Part shown: piece after piece, positions 1-5,991 of the stretch
Layout of the letters: every line of letters begins with the position of its first letter
How positions within the stretch are numbered: the stretch's first letter is position 1
Origin: JACCUZ01 sp038246575
GTDB taxonomy: Bacteria > Actinomycetota > Actinomycetes > JACCUZ01
Direction: 5' to 3'
DNA: 6,549 nucleotides
Assembly (NCBI GenBank): GCA_038246575.1
Contig: JBBRVU010000215.1
Span: forward strand, 1 to 6,549
The notes under the pieces: generated by a model
The model's input: only the letters and a program-made list of their open reading frames with translations
Database searches by the model: none
Told to the model about the DNA's origin: nothing
Program-made: the position numbers and the translations under genes

Positions 1-1
1 A

Positions 2-307
2 GCGCCGGTGCGCTTCCTGGGGACCTGGGACGCGCTGCTGCTCACCCACGCCCGGCGGACCCAGGTGCTGCCAGAACGCCACCGCGCCCGGATCTTCACC
101 AGCAGCAACCCGTTCTCGTTGGGCACCGTGCTGGTCGATGGATCCGTTGCGGCGACCTGGCGGTTCTCCGATGGCGTCGTCACGGTGTCGGAGCTCGATG
201 AGCTGACCTCGTCGGACCGCGCACAGGTACGCGACGAGGCTTTGCGGTTGCAGGAGTTCCACCTGACCGGCGGCCCGACCACGAGCGCGTCGCCGGCGTG
301 CCGCTGA
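2..307 (+). CDS. Winged-helix DNA-binding domain protein (HTH_42 type), C-terminal fragment
   Basis: This is the last 101 codons of a gene that begins left of the window; the frame is open to the edge, so the GTG at 8 is an internal Val codon. The fragment starts APVRFLGTWDALLLTHARRT and continues with a VLPERHR segment and a VLVDGSVAATWRF segment. That order (a Pro-rich lead into F/L-x-x-WD-x-x-LL, then R-x-x-VLPE, then LVDG-x-V-x-x-TW) is typical of the C-terminal end of the winged-helix family related to YcaQ/AlkZ (Pfam HTH_42, formerly DUF1006). Members of that family include DNA glycosylases acting on crosslinks or alkylated bases, but the catalytic N-terminal part is outside the window, so activity cannot be judged. 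The last 13 or so residues are a low-complexity Gly/Thr/Ser/Ala tail. The gene converges on the SDR gene, with 22 bases between the stops. Family assignment is from remembered motif pattern. Confidence 0.8.
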   Translation, partial: APVRFLGTWDALLLTHARRTQVLPERHRARIFTSSNPFSLGTVLVDGSVAATWRFSDGVVTVSELDELTSSDRAQVRDEALRLQEFHLTGGPTTSASPACR

Positions 308-321
308 CAAGCGCGGAGCGC

Positions 322-344
322 GGCCGGACCTAGAGACCCCGGCC
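322..344. terminator. Weak GC-rich inverted repeat between convergent genes
   Basis: GGCCGG at 322-327 can pair with CCGGCC at 339-344 around an 11-base loop. It sits at the convergent junction of the winged-helix gene and the SDR gene and overlaps the SDR stop codon. There is no T-run on either side. Each 6-base arm is also self-complementary and GC-only, so chance occurrence in this genome is likely. It is listed only as a possible bidirectional terminator. Confidence 0.2.
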
Positions 345-1130
345 CAGCCCGCCGTCGACGGGAATCATCACGCCCGAGAGGTAGGAGGCAGCGGGGGAGA
401 GGGCGAATGCGGCCACTCGGCCGAACTCGTCCGGCTGGCCGTAGCGACGCAGCGGGATGCGCTTCTCGAACTCCTCGCGCTGCTTCTTCGGTCGGCCGCT
501 GGCCTGGTCGAGCTGACGGAGCCGGTCGGTGTCGATCCGCCCCGGGAGCAGCCCGACGACCCGGATGCCCCGGGGGCCCGCCTCGTCGGCGATCGTCTTG
601 GCCAGCATGGCCAGCCCCGGCCTCAGCCCGTTCGACGACGCCAGACCGTTGACGGGCTCGCGCACCGACAGGGACAGGACGAAGGCCAGCGCACCACCGC
701 CCTCTCCGAGGGTGGCGACCACCGCGCGCGCCACCCGCAGCGAACCCAGATAGACACTCTCGAACGCCGCCCGCCAGGCAGCGTCGTCGAGATCCAGCGC
801 CGGACCGGGGGGCGGTCCGCCGACACTGATCAGGGCGCCGTCGAGGCGTCCCCAACGCCCGACTGCCGCCGCCGCGAGACGCTCACCGAGCCCGGCGTCG
901 GACAGGTCGCCCGGAATGGCCAGCGCATGGTCCGGCCCGCCCATCGCGTCGGCGGCTGCCGTCAGCTGCGACTCGTCGCGCGCGCAGAGCACGACCCTGG
1001 CGCCGTCGCCGACGAGCGCCTCCGCAGCGGCTCGACCGAGACCCCTGCTTCCACCGGTCACGACGTAGACGTGGTCCTGCAGTCCCAGATCCATGACCGA
1101 CATCTTGCCCGTCAGCCGGACCCGCGCCAT
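330..1130 (-). CDS. SDR family NAD(P)-dependent oxidoreductase with atypical active site
   Basis: The protein has 266 residues and a Rossmann fold of the short-chain dehydrogenase/reductase class. The cofactor motif TGGSRGLG is at residues 25-32, followed by ARVVLCARDE (44-53), an acidic GDLSD segment near 74-78, and SVGGPPPG where classical SDRs have NNAG. The C-terminal YLSGVMIPVDGGLGRGL ending is also typical. The catalytic region reads LSLSVREPVNGLASSNGLRP: the Ser is present, but aligning back from the conserved ADE puts S-N-G-L-R where classical enzymes have Y-x-x-x-K. This resembles the actinobacterial 'ketoacyl-ACP reductase-like' subgroup known to lack a perfect catalytic tetrad, so the substrate is unknown and reductase activity is uncertain. 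The start at 1130 is the longest; its first codons all end in G or C. Met10 or Met13 (1094, giving MDLGLQDHVYVVTGG) would match the usual SDR length better. No clear ribosome-binding site decides between them. Confidence 0.9.
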   Translation of the reverse strand: MARVRLTGKMSVMDLGLQDHVYVVTGGSRGLGRAAAEALVGDGARVVLCARDESQLTAAADAMGGPDHALAIPGDLSDAGLGERLAAAAVGRWGRLDGALISVGGPPPGPALDLDDAAWRAAFESVYLGSLRVARAVVATLGEGGGALAFVLSLSVREPVNGLASSNGLRPGLAMLAKTIADEAGPRGIRVVGLLPGRIDTDRLRQLDQASGRPKKQREEFEKRIPLRRYGQPDEFGRVAAFALSPAASYLSGVMIPVDGGLGRGL

Positions 1131-1155
1131 GACCGACGGTGTGCGACGCGCCGGT

Positions 1156-1170
1156 TAGTGTGCTGCGGTG
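1156..1170 (+). promoter_or_regulatory. Probable -10 box of a leaderless promoter upstream of the S66 peptidase gene
   Basis: TAGTGT at 1156-1161 is followed by exactly six bases (GCTGCG) and then GTG at 1168. This is the spacing expected if transcription starts at or next to the first base of the start codon, as in actinobacterial leaderless mRNAs with a TANNNT -10 box. The same arrangement occurs before SURF1 and moaA in this window. I see no good -35 hexamer. The GTG at 1168 is not in frame with the peptidase; it opens a 14-codon frame described separately. Confidence 0.45.
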
Positions 1171-1212
1171 AACCCGTCGCGAGCGGTCAGTGGCCGGCGT
1201 GACCAACACTGA
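1168..1212 (+). CDS. Possible 14-codon leader peptide (uORF) overlapping the peptidase start
   Basis: The GTG at 1168, placed as a leaderless start by the TAGTGT box, reads VNPSRAVSGRRDQH and stops at TGA 1210-1212. The frame overlaps the upstream candidate start of the peptidase gene (GTG 1190) and ends 28 bases before the downstream candidate (GTG 1241), which has its own GGAG. It could be a translated leader that affects peptidase expression by coupling or reinitiation, or it could mean nothing. The peptide has no recognisable motif. Its three Arg residues include one pair but no run of a single amino acid, so nothing suggests attenuation by amino-acid supply. Confidence 0.3.
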   Translation: MNPSRAVSGRRDQH

Positions 1213-2155
1213 GCGCTCGGCCGGGGGCACGCGGAGCCTCGTGGCGCTGACCAGGCCGCGACGCCTCCGGCGCGGCGACATGGTTGCCGTGGTGGCACCG
1301 AGCGGTCACATCGATCCTGAGCGGCTAGCCAGGGGTGTTTCGCGGCTCGAGTCGTGGGGGCTGCGGGTCACCGTCGGTCGCCACGTCCTGTTCCGGACCA
1401 GGCTCCATGCGGGCTCCGACGGGCAGCGCGCTGCAGACCTGCAGGCTGCCTGGTGCGACCCGAGCGTTGCTGCGGTGGTCTGCGCCCGGGGCGGATCGGG
1501 AGCCGCCCGGCTCGTCGACCGGCTGGACTGGACGGCGATGGCCGCGGCCGGGCCCAAGGTGCTGGTCGGGTTCAGCGACGTCACCGTGCTCCACGAGGCG
1601 GTCGCGCACCATCTCGGCCTGGTGAGCCTCTTCGGTCCGATGGCAGCCGCAGCGGCGTTCGCGGGTGCGGCGCCGGACGAGGTGACCGTCGAACACCTGC
1701 GGGCGACGTTGTTCGAGCCGCAGTCGGTGCGCATGCTGAGCGACCCAGGGACGGTCTGCCACGTCGACGGGATGGCGCGCGGCGTCCTGGTCGGCGGGAC
1801 CCTGGCGACGCTCGCCAACACGGTGGGGACCGCTGCGTCGCGAGCCGCCGAGGGTGGCATCGTCGTCCTCGAAGATGTCGCCGAGCCGGCCTACCGGATC
1901 GACTCCATGCTGACCCAGCTGCTGCGCACCGGCTGGTTCGACGGGGTGGCCGGGATCGTGCTGGGGTCCTGGTCCGGCTGCGGAGACGGTGCCGTGGACA
2001 CGGTGGTCGACCGGCTCGCCCCGATGGGGGTGCCGCTGCTGGCCGGGCTCCCGTTCGGTCACGGCGTGCCTGCCCTCACGCTGCCGCTCGGTGTCGAGGC
2101 AGATCTCGACACGGCAGCCGGCACGCTGAGCCTGCGTCAGCCGGCGCTGCGCTGA
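1190..2155 (+). CDS. LD-carboxypeptidase-like peptidase, family S66 (LdcA/MccF type)
   Basis: This is a cytosolic serine peptidase of family S66. Characterised members either cut the terminal D-Ala from murein tetrapeptides (LdcA) or inactivate microcin C-type compounds (MccF). Numbered from GTG 1190 (321 residues), the N-terminal RRGDMVAVVAPSG is at 28-39, VVCARGGSGAARLVDRLDW at 96-114, and the nucleophile elbow VGFSDVT at 126-132 with Ser129. LEDVAEPAYRIDSML at 227-241 carries Glu228, and PFGHGVPALTLPLG at 288-301 carries His291, completing a Ser-Glu-His triad. The length fits the family. There is no signal peptide or membrane segment. Two usually conserved positions differ: ARGGSG for the common ARGGYG, and YRIDSML for YRIDRML. 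The start is uncertain. Codons from 1190 onward are nearly all G/C-ending, but GTG 1241 (304 residues) has GGAG at 1233-1236 and gives a more typical N terminus, MALTRPRRLRRGD. LdcA versus MccF-like cannot be settled here. Confidence 0.88.
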   Translation: MAGVTNTERSAGGTRSLVALTRPRRLRRGDMVAVVAPSGHIDPERLARGVSRLESWGLRVTVGRHVLFRTRLHAGSDGQRAADLQAAWCDPSVAAVVCARGGSGAARLVDRLDWTAMAAAGPKVLVGFSDVTVLHEAVAHHLGLVSLFGPMAAAAAFAGAAPDEVTVEHLRATLFEPQSVRMLSDPGTVCHVDGMARGVLVGGTLATLANTVGTAASRAAEGGIVVLEDVAEPAYRIDSMLTQLLRTGWFDGVAGIVLGSWSGCGDGAVDTVVDRLAPMGVPLLAGLPFGHGVPALTLPLGVEADLDTAAGTLSLRQPALR

Positions 2156-2158
2156 CCG

Positions 2159-3970
2159 TCAGCTCTCCGGCACCCCGTGCGGCCCCATCGACGAGTCGTC
2201 CGGGTGTTCCATCAATCGGTGCAAGGTCAGCGCACTGTTGACCAGCGCCAGGTGGCTGTAGGCCTGCGGGAAGTTGCCGAGCTGGCGCTGATGGGTGACG
2301 TCGTACTCCTCGGCGAGGAGGCCGACGTCGTTGCGCAACGTGAGCACGTGGTCGAAGAGCTCGGTGGCCTCGTCGATGCGGCCGTCGAGCGCGAGCGCGT
2401 CGACCATCCAGAACGAACAGGCGATGAATGCCCCCTCGTCCCCGGAGACGCCGTCGACACCGTCCCCGGTGTTGTAACGACGGAGCATGCCATCAGATGC
2501 GAGGTCCGCCTGGATGGCCCGGACGGTCCCGCGAACCCGTTCGTCCTCCGGCGGCAGGAATCCGACCTGCGGGATGAGCAGCAGTGACGCGTCCAGGGCA
2601 CGGGAGCCGTAGTACTGGGTGAAGGTGTTTCGGTCGGAGTCGTAGCCCTTGGCGCACACGTCGGCATGGATCTCGTCACGCAGGGCCCGGTAGCGATCGA
2701 CCGGACCGTGCAGACCCATCGTCTCCACGGTCCGCACCGCGCGGTCGGCCGCGACCCAGGCGAGCACCTTGGAGTGGGTGAAGTGCTGGCGCGGGCCACG
2801 GATCTCCCAGAGGCCCTCGTCCGGCTCGCTCCAGTTGCTCTCGAGCCAGTCCATCAGGCCACGCTGTATCCGCCACGCGTCCTGGTTCGGGTCCAAGCCG
2901 TAGGACCGTGCCAGCCATAGCGTGTCCATGACCTCGCCGTAGACGTCGAGCTGGAGCTGGTCGACGGCGCCGTTGCCGATGCGCACCGGTGTGGAGCCCT
3001 CATAGCCGGCCAGCCACGGAAGGTCCATCTCCGGCACCCGCCGCTCCCCGGCGACGCCGTACAGGATCTGCAAGGACTCCGGGCTTCCGGCGATCGCCCG
3101 CAGCAGCCACTCGCGCCAGTCGCAGGCTTCGGCGCTGTAGCCCGTCTTGACCAGGGCCTGCAAGGTGAAAGTGGCATCCCGAAGCCAGCAGAACCGGTAG
3201 TCCCAGTTGCGGGTGCCGCCGATCTCCTCGGGCAGCGACGTGGTCGCCGCCGCGACGATCCCACCGGTCGGTGCGTAGGTCATCGCCTTGAGCGTGACCA
3301 GGGACCGGACGACTGCTTCCCGGTGCGGGCCGTCGTACGTGCACTGGTCGCCCCACGTGCGCCAGAACTCCTCCGTCTCGACCAGCGCCTGCTCCGCATC
3401 GACCGGGTCTGGACGACTGACGTACGAGGGCGCCCACGTCAGCACGAAGTGGACGCGTTCGCCCGCGCTCACGGTGAAGTCGGCGTACGAGGCGAAGTCG
3501 TGGCCGTGGTGCTCGACGTCGCTGGCGAGCCAGACCGAGTCCGGCCCGGCGATCGCGCCCATCTCGCCGCCCTGGTGGCGGACCCAGGGGACCACCTCGC
3601 CGTAGCCGAAGCGCAGCCGCAGCTCGCTGCGCATCTCGACCTGCCCGGACAGGCCCTCGACGATCCGCACGACATCCGGTGCCTCGCCGCGCTCGGGCAT
3701 GAAGTCGATGACCCGGACGGTCCCTTCCGGGCTCTCCCACTCGGTCTCGAGGATCATGGTGTGCCCACGGTAGGAACGAGTCGTGCACGCCTCACCGGAC
3801 AGCGGCGCCAGGCACCAGTGGCCGTTCTCCTTGGAGCCGAGCAAGGACGCGAACACGGCGTCGGAGTCGAAGCGCGGGAAGCATAGCCAGTCGATCGACC
3901 CGTCCCGGGCGACGAGCCCGGCGGAGAGGCGGTCCGAGATCAGCGCGTAGTCCTCGATCTTCATCGTCAC
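2159..3970 (-). CDS. Glycoside hydrolase family 15 protein (glucoamylase/trehalase-like)
   Basis: The 603-residue protein begins MTMKIEDYALISDRLSAGLV and continues ARDGSIDWLCFPRFDSDAVF, the signature of bacterial GH15 proteins. The N-terminal beta-sandwich region covers roughly residues 1-210. The (alpha/alpha)6 catalytic domain follows, with NWDYRFCWLRDATFTLQALV at 255-274. DEGLWEIRG at 384-392 has Glu389 in the place of the general acid. GDEGAFIACSFWMVDAL is at 510-526, and LLAEEYD at 551-557 carries the likely general base Glu554 or Glu555. Length is normal and both catalytic blocks are intact. There is no signal peptide, so it probably acts in the cytosol. Actinobacterial homologues include trehalases and alpha-glucan hydrolases; the substrate cannot be told from motifs alone. 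GTG 3970 is chosen because it overlaps the SURF1 stop (GTGA) and has TAGG eight bases upstream. An in-frame ATG at 3964 is possible but further from that site. Confidence 0.93.
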   Translation of the reverse strand: MTMKIEDYALISDRLSAGLVARDGSIDWLCFPRFDSDAVFASLLGSKENGHWCLAPLSGEACTTRSYRGHTMILETEWESPEGTVRVIDFMPERGEAPDVVRIVEGLSGQVEMRSELRLRFGYGEVVPWVRHQGGEMGAIAGPDSVWLASDVEHHGHDFASYADFTVSAGERVHFVLTWAPSYVSRPDPVDAEQALVETEEFWRTWGDQCTYDGPHREAVVRSLVTLKAMTYAPTGGIVAAATTSLPEEIGGTRNWDYRFCWLRDATFTLQALVKTGYSAEACDWREWLLRAIAGSPESLQILYGVAGERRVPEMDLPWLAGYEGSTPVRIGNGAVDQLQLDVYGEVMDTLWLARSYGLDPNQDAWRIQRGLMDWLESNWSEPDEGLWEIRGPRQHFTHSKVLAWVAADRAVRTVETMGLHGPVDRYRALRDEIHADVCAKGYDSDRNTFTQYYGSRALDASLLLIPQVGFLPPEDERVRGTVRAIQADLASDGMLRRYNTGDGVDGVSGDEGAFIACSFWMVDALALDGRIDEATELFDHVLTLRNDVGLLAEEYDVTHQRQLGNFPQAYSHLALVNSALTLHRLMEHPDDSSMGPHGVPES

Positions 3971-3983
3971 GGGACCGACCTAC
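3967..3983 (-). promoter_or_regulatory. GTGA stop/start overlap with GTAGG ribosome-binding site (SURF1 to GH15)
   Basis: On the minus strand, GTAGG (3983-3979) lies inside the last codons of SURF1, eight bases before GTG 3970-3968. The SURF1 stop TGA is 3969-3967, so the two frames share four bases. Such an overlap usually means one mRNA and translational coupling. It also decides the GH15 start in favour of GTG 3970. Confidence 0.6.
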
Positions 3984-4800
3984 CCACTCTCGTGTCGTCG
4001 ACCCGGTGGCCGGCTGGCTCCGCGGGTTTTCCTCCGGTGTCATCGGTGGAACCCGGTGCGGAGGGTGTGGAAGTCCCGCGGCGATCGGCCGCCTCGCGGC
4101 GGGCCATGACGACGAACCAGACCAGCGCTCCACAGGCGAACAGCAGCCACTGCACGGCGTACAGCAGGTGCGGACCCTCGCTGGGGCCCGGCGCAGGCAG
4201 CCGGGCCGGAGCGACTCGTGGCGCCGGACGCTCGGCGGTGAGGTCCGCGTACCCGCGGTACACGTCGTAGGGGAGCGTGCGGGCAATGCCGGGCACGTCG
4301 ATGCGGGTCACCTGGCCGCGCGGCGGGGGACCCGTGGTCGCGGCTGGCTCGCTCAGCCGGACGCGGGCGGTGACGCTGACCGTCCCTCCCGGCGGCCGCG
4401 GCACATCGGGCACGGCGGTCGAGGTCGGGCCGTCGGGGATCCAGCCGCGGTTGACCAGCAGTGCCGTCCCGGAGCCCGTCACCAGCGGGGTGAGGACGTA
4501 GAAGCCCACCTGCCCGTCAAAGGGCCGGGTGCGCACCAGCAGCTGTTCGCCGGCGTCGTACCGGCCGACCACCCGTACCCGCCGGAACTGCGCACCAGGC
4601 GCGAGGTCGCTGCGGACCGCCAGGAGGCGCTCGGCTGCCACGGGCGGGGTGTCCAGGTTGCGCTCGAGGAGTGCGTTGCGCGCATGGCGCTCGCCCAGCC
4701 GGTGCAGCTGCCAGCGACCGAGGAACACGCAGGCCGTGGCGACCAGCACCGCAACCAGCAGCAGACCCAGCCAGCGACGGGTCAGCAGGAAGCGGTACAC
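3967..4800 (-). CDS. SURF1 family cytochrome c oxidase assembly protein
   Basis: This is a membrane protein of 277 residues. SURF1/Shy1 proteins help insert heme and assemble cytochrome c oxidase. A first transmembrane segment covers about residues 11-27 and runs into FLGRWQLHRL (27-36), the family's GRWQ motif. A periplasmic domain follows, with QLLVRTRPFDGQVGFYVLTP (86-105) and LLVNRGWIPDG (114-124). HLLYAVQWLLFACGALVWFV (211-230) is the second transmembrane segment with its typical H-x-x-YAxQW entry. A cytoplasmic tail of about 45 residues, rich in Pro, Ser, Thr, Asp and Gly, follows and is probably disordered. I chose GTG 4800. A longer frame reaches 5004, but it would overlap moaA and its added residues resemble no protein. 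The first residues from 4800 (MYRFLLTRRWLGL) are what the family shows, and a TACCGT box lies six bases upstream. It is cotranscribed with the GH15 gene. Confidence 0.93.
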   Translation of the reverse strand: MYRFLLTRRWLGLLLVAVLVATACVFLGRWQLHRLGERHARNALLERNLDTPPVAAERLLAVRSDLAPGAQFRRVRVVGRYDAGEQLLVRTRPFDGQVGFYVLTPLVTGSGTALLVNRGWIPDGPTSTAVPDVPRPPGGTVSVTARVRLSEPAATTGPPPRGQVTRIDVPGIARTLPYDVYRGYADLTAERPAPRVAPARLPAPGPSEGPHLLYAVQWLLFACGALVWFVVMARREAADRRGTSTPSAPGSTDDTGGKPAEPAGHRVDDTRVGRSVP

Positions 4801-4812
4801 GCTCAGACGGTA
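4798..4812 (-). promoter_or_regulatory. Probable -10 box of a leaderless SURF1 promoter
   Basis: On the minus strand TACCGT (4812-4807) is followed by six bases (CTGAGC) and GTG 4800-4798, the SURF1 start. There is no purine-rich ribosome-binding site before this GTG, so leaderless initiation is the simpler reading. No clear -35 hexamer is visible. Confidence 0.5.
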
Positions 4813-4925
4813 ACCGGCATCCGGGCCTGCTGCCGACAGCGGGGATCCGGACGCGAACAGGGGATTCGGGGGTCCGCAGTGGGCTGGGGCTCTCCTATCG
4901 GGCCGGGCCGACGTAAGGTGGACGG
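4801..4925. other. Divergent SURF1/moaA intergenic region
   Basis: These 125 bases separate the two divergent start codons. They hold a TANNNT box facing each way, one at each end. The stretch between is G-rich on the plus strand, with several GGGG runs near 4851-4888. I found no convincing operator dyad and no molybdenum-cofactor riboswitch-like structure by eye. Confidence 0.6.
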
Positions 4926-4928
4926 ATG
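4914..4928 (+). promoter_or_regulatory. Probable -10 box (TAAGGT) or ribosome-binding site before moaA
   Basis: TAAGGT at 4914-4919, then six bases (GGACGG), then ATG 4926. The spacing matches the boxes before SURF1 and the peptidase gene and suggests a leaderless moaA mRNA. The same bases also contain AAGGTGG, which could be a Shine-Dalgarno site about five bases from the ATG, so the two readings compete here. Confidence 0.4.
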
Positions 4929-5912
4929 CTGATCGACACGTTCGGGCGGGTGGCGACGGACCTGCGCGTGTCGTTGACCGACAAGTGCAACCTGCGCTGC
5001 TCATACTGCATGCCCCCCGAGGGCCTGGAGTGGCTGCCGTCCACCGAGGTGCTCACCGACGACGAGGTCGTCCGTCTGGTCGAGATCGCCGTCCGCGAAG
5101 GCGTGACCGAGGTCCGGTTCACCGGTGGGGAGCCACTGCTGCGCCGCGGGCTCGTCGACATCATCGAGCGGGTCAGCGCGCTGCCGACCCATCCGCGCAC
5201 CTCGCTGACGACCAACGGGATCGGCCTGGCGAAGATGGCTCCCGCCCTGGCGGCCGCCGGCCTGGACCGGGTCAACGTCTCGTTGGACACCCTGGACCGC
5301 GACCGGTTCCGCGAGATCGCCCGCCGGGACCGGATCGAGGACGTCTTCGCCGGGCTCGAGGGTGCCCGGCAGGCCGGCCTGACACCCGTCAAGGTCAACG
5401 CCGTCCTGACTCGCGGGGTCAACGACGAGGAGGCCGTCCCGCTGCTGCGCTGGGCGCTGGGCGAGGGCTACCACCTGCGCTTCATCGAGGCGATGCCGCT
5501 GGACGCCCAGCACAGCTGGAGCCGCGACGAGATGGTCACGGCCGACGAGATCCTCGCCCGGCTGGGCCAGGAGTTTGCTCTGACCCCGGCCGACGCCGAG
5601 GAACGCGGCAGCGCGCCGGCCGAGGAGTGGCTCGTCGACGGCGGACCTGACCGGGTCGGCGTCATCGGCTCGGTCACGCGGCCGTTCTGTGGCGCGTGCG
5701 ACCGGGTCCGTATCACCGCCGACGGGCAGCTGCGCAACTGCCTGTTCGCCCGGGAGGAGTCCGACCTGCGCGCCGCCCTGCGGTCCGGGGTCAGCGACGA
5801 AAATCTCGCCGACCGGATGCGGACTGCGATGGGAGCCAAGCGAGCCGGGCACGGCATCGACGACCCCGGGTTCCTGCAGCCGTCGCGACCGATGTCAGCC
5901 ATCGGCGGCTGA
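4926..5912 (+). CDS. moaA: GTP 3',8-cyclase MoaA (radical SAM, molybdenum cofactor synthesis)
   Basis: MoaA converts GTP to (8S)-3',8-cyclo-7,8-dihydro-GTP, the first step of molybdopterin synthesis, in the cytosol. The 328-residue protein has the radical-SAM cluster motif CNLRCSYC with Cys21, Cys25 and Cys28. FTGGEPLLRR at 65-74 contacts SAM. TTNGIG is at 95-100, NVSLDTLD at 117-124, and RFIEAMPLD at 185-193. The second [4Fe-4S] cluster, which binds the substrate, uses Cys255, Cys258 and Cys272 in FCGACDRVRI and LRNCLF. The C terminus ends SAIGG, the conserved double glycine needed for activity. All family residues I can check are present and the length is normal. The start MLIDTFGRVATDLRVSLTDK matches the family. 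No other moa or moe gene lies in the window, so the rest of the pathway must be elsewhere. It is divergent from SURF1 and convergent with the small Cys/His gene. Confidence 0.97.
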   Translation: MLIDTFGRVATDLRVSLTDKCNLRCSYCMPPEGLEWLPSTEVLTDDEVVRLVEIAVREGVTEVRFTGGEPLLRRGLVDIIERVSALPTHPRTSLTTNGIGLAKMAPALAAAGLDRVNVSLDTLDRDRFREIARRDRIEDVFAGLEGARQAGLTPVKVNAVLTRGVNDEEAVPLLRWALGEGYHLRFIEAMPLDAQHSWSRDEMVTADEILARLGQEFALTPADAEERGSAPAEEWLVDGGPDRVGVIGSVTRPFCGACDRVRITADGQLRNCLFAREESDLRAALRSGVSDENLADRMRTAMGAKRAGHGIDDPGFLQPSRPMSAIGG

Positions 5913-5969
5913 GCCTCACCGGCTGACGGCATCGGGACCCTGGGCGCCAGGCGAGGCCGGGCGAGAGCC

Positions 5970-5991
5970 GATCCCTCTCTGGGCAGGGATC
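5970..5991. terminator. Candidate bidirectional terminator between moaA and the small Cys/His gene
   Basis: GATCCCT (5970-5976) pairs with AGGGATC (5985-5991) around an 8-base loop, 58 bases after the moaA stop. The right arm overlaps the stop codon of the minus-strand gene by two bases. A second small stem, CCTGG/CCAGG with a 3-base loop, lies at 5939-5951. Neither has a T-run, which is common for terminators in high-GC actinobacteria. The position between convergent genes supports the call. Confidence 0.4.

Noticed and set aside
1325..2062. 245-codon minus-strand frame opposite the peptidase gene
   Set aside because: It is an antisense shadow of a well-supported gene, with no recognisable domain.
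1354..2241. 295-codon plus-strand frame inside the peptidase gene
   Set aside because: It is a shifted frame of the S66 gene made mostly of Arg, Gly, Ala and Pro. The true frame has the complete catalytic triad.
3000..3788. 262-codon minus-strand frame inside the GH15 gene
   Set aside because: It is an Arg/Gly/Ala-rich alternative frame. The GH15 frame carries all catalytic blocks without interruption.
4006..4932. 308-codon open frame on the plus strand
   Set aside because: It lies antisense to SURF1 and is rich in Arg, Gly, Ala and Gln with no motif. It is a byproduct of high GC opposite a real gene.
4801..5004. N-terminal extension of SURF1 by 68 residues to a start at 5004
   Set aside because: It would overlap moaA on the opposite strand. 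The added residues are Ser/Pro/Arg-rich with no family resemblance, the codons just before 4800 do not favour G/C at the third position, and the family starts at MYRFLLTRRW-like residues.
5001..5852. 283-codon minus-strand frame opposite moaA
   Set aside because: It is antisense to moaA, whose three N-terminal and three C-terminal cluster cysteines are intact. The antisense product has no motif.
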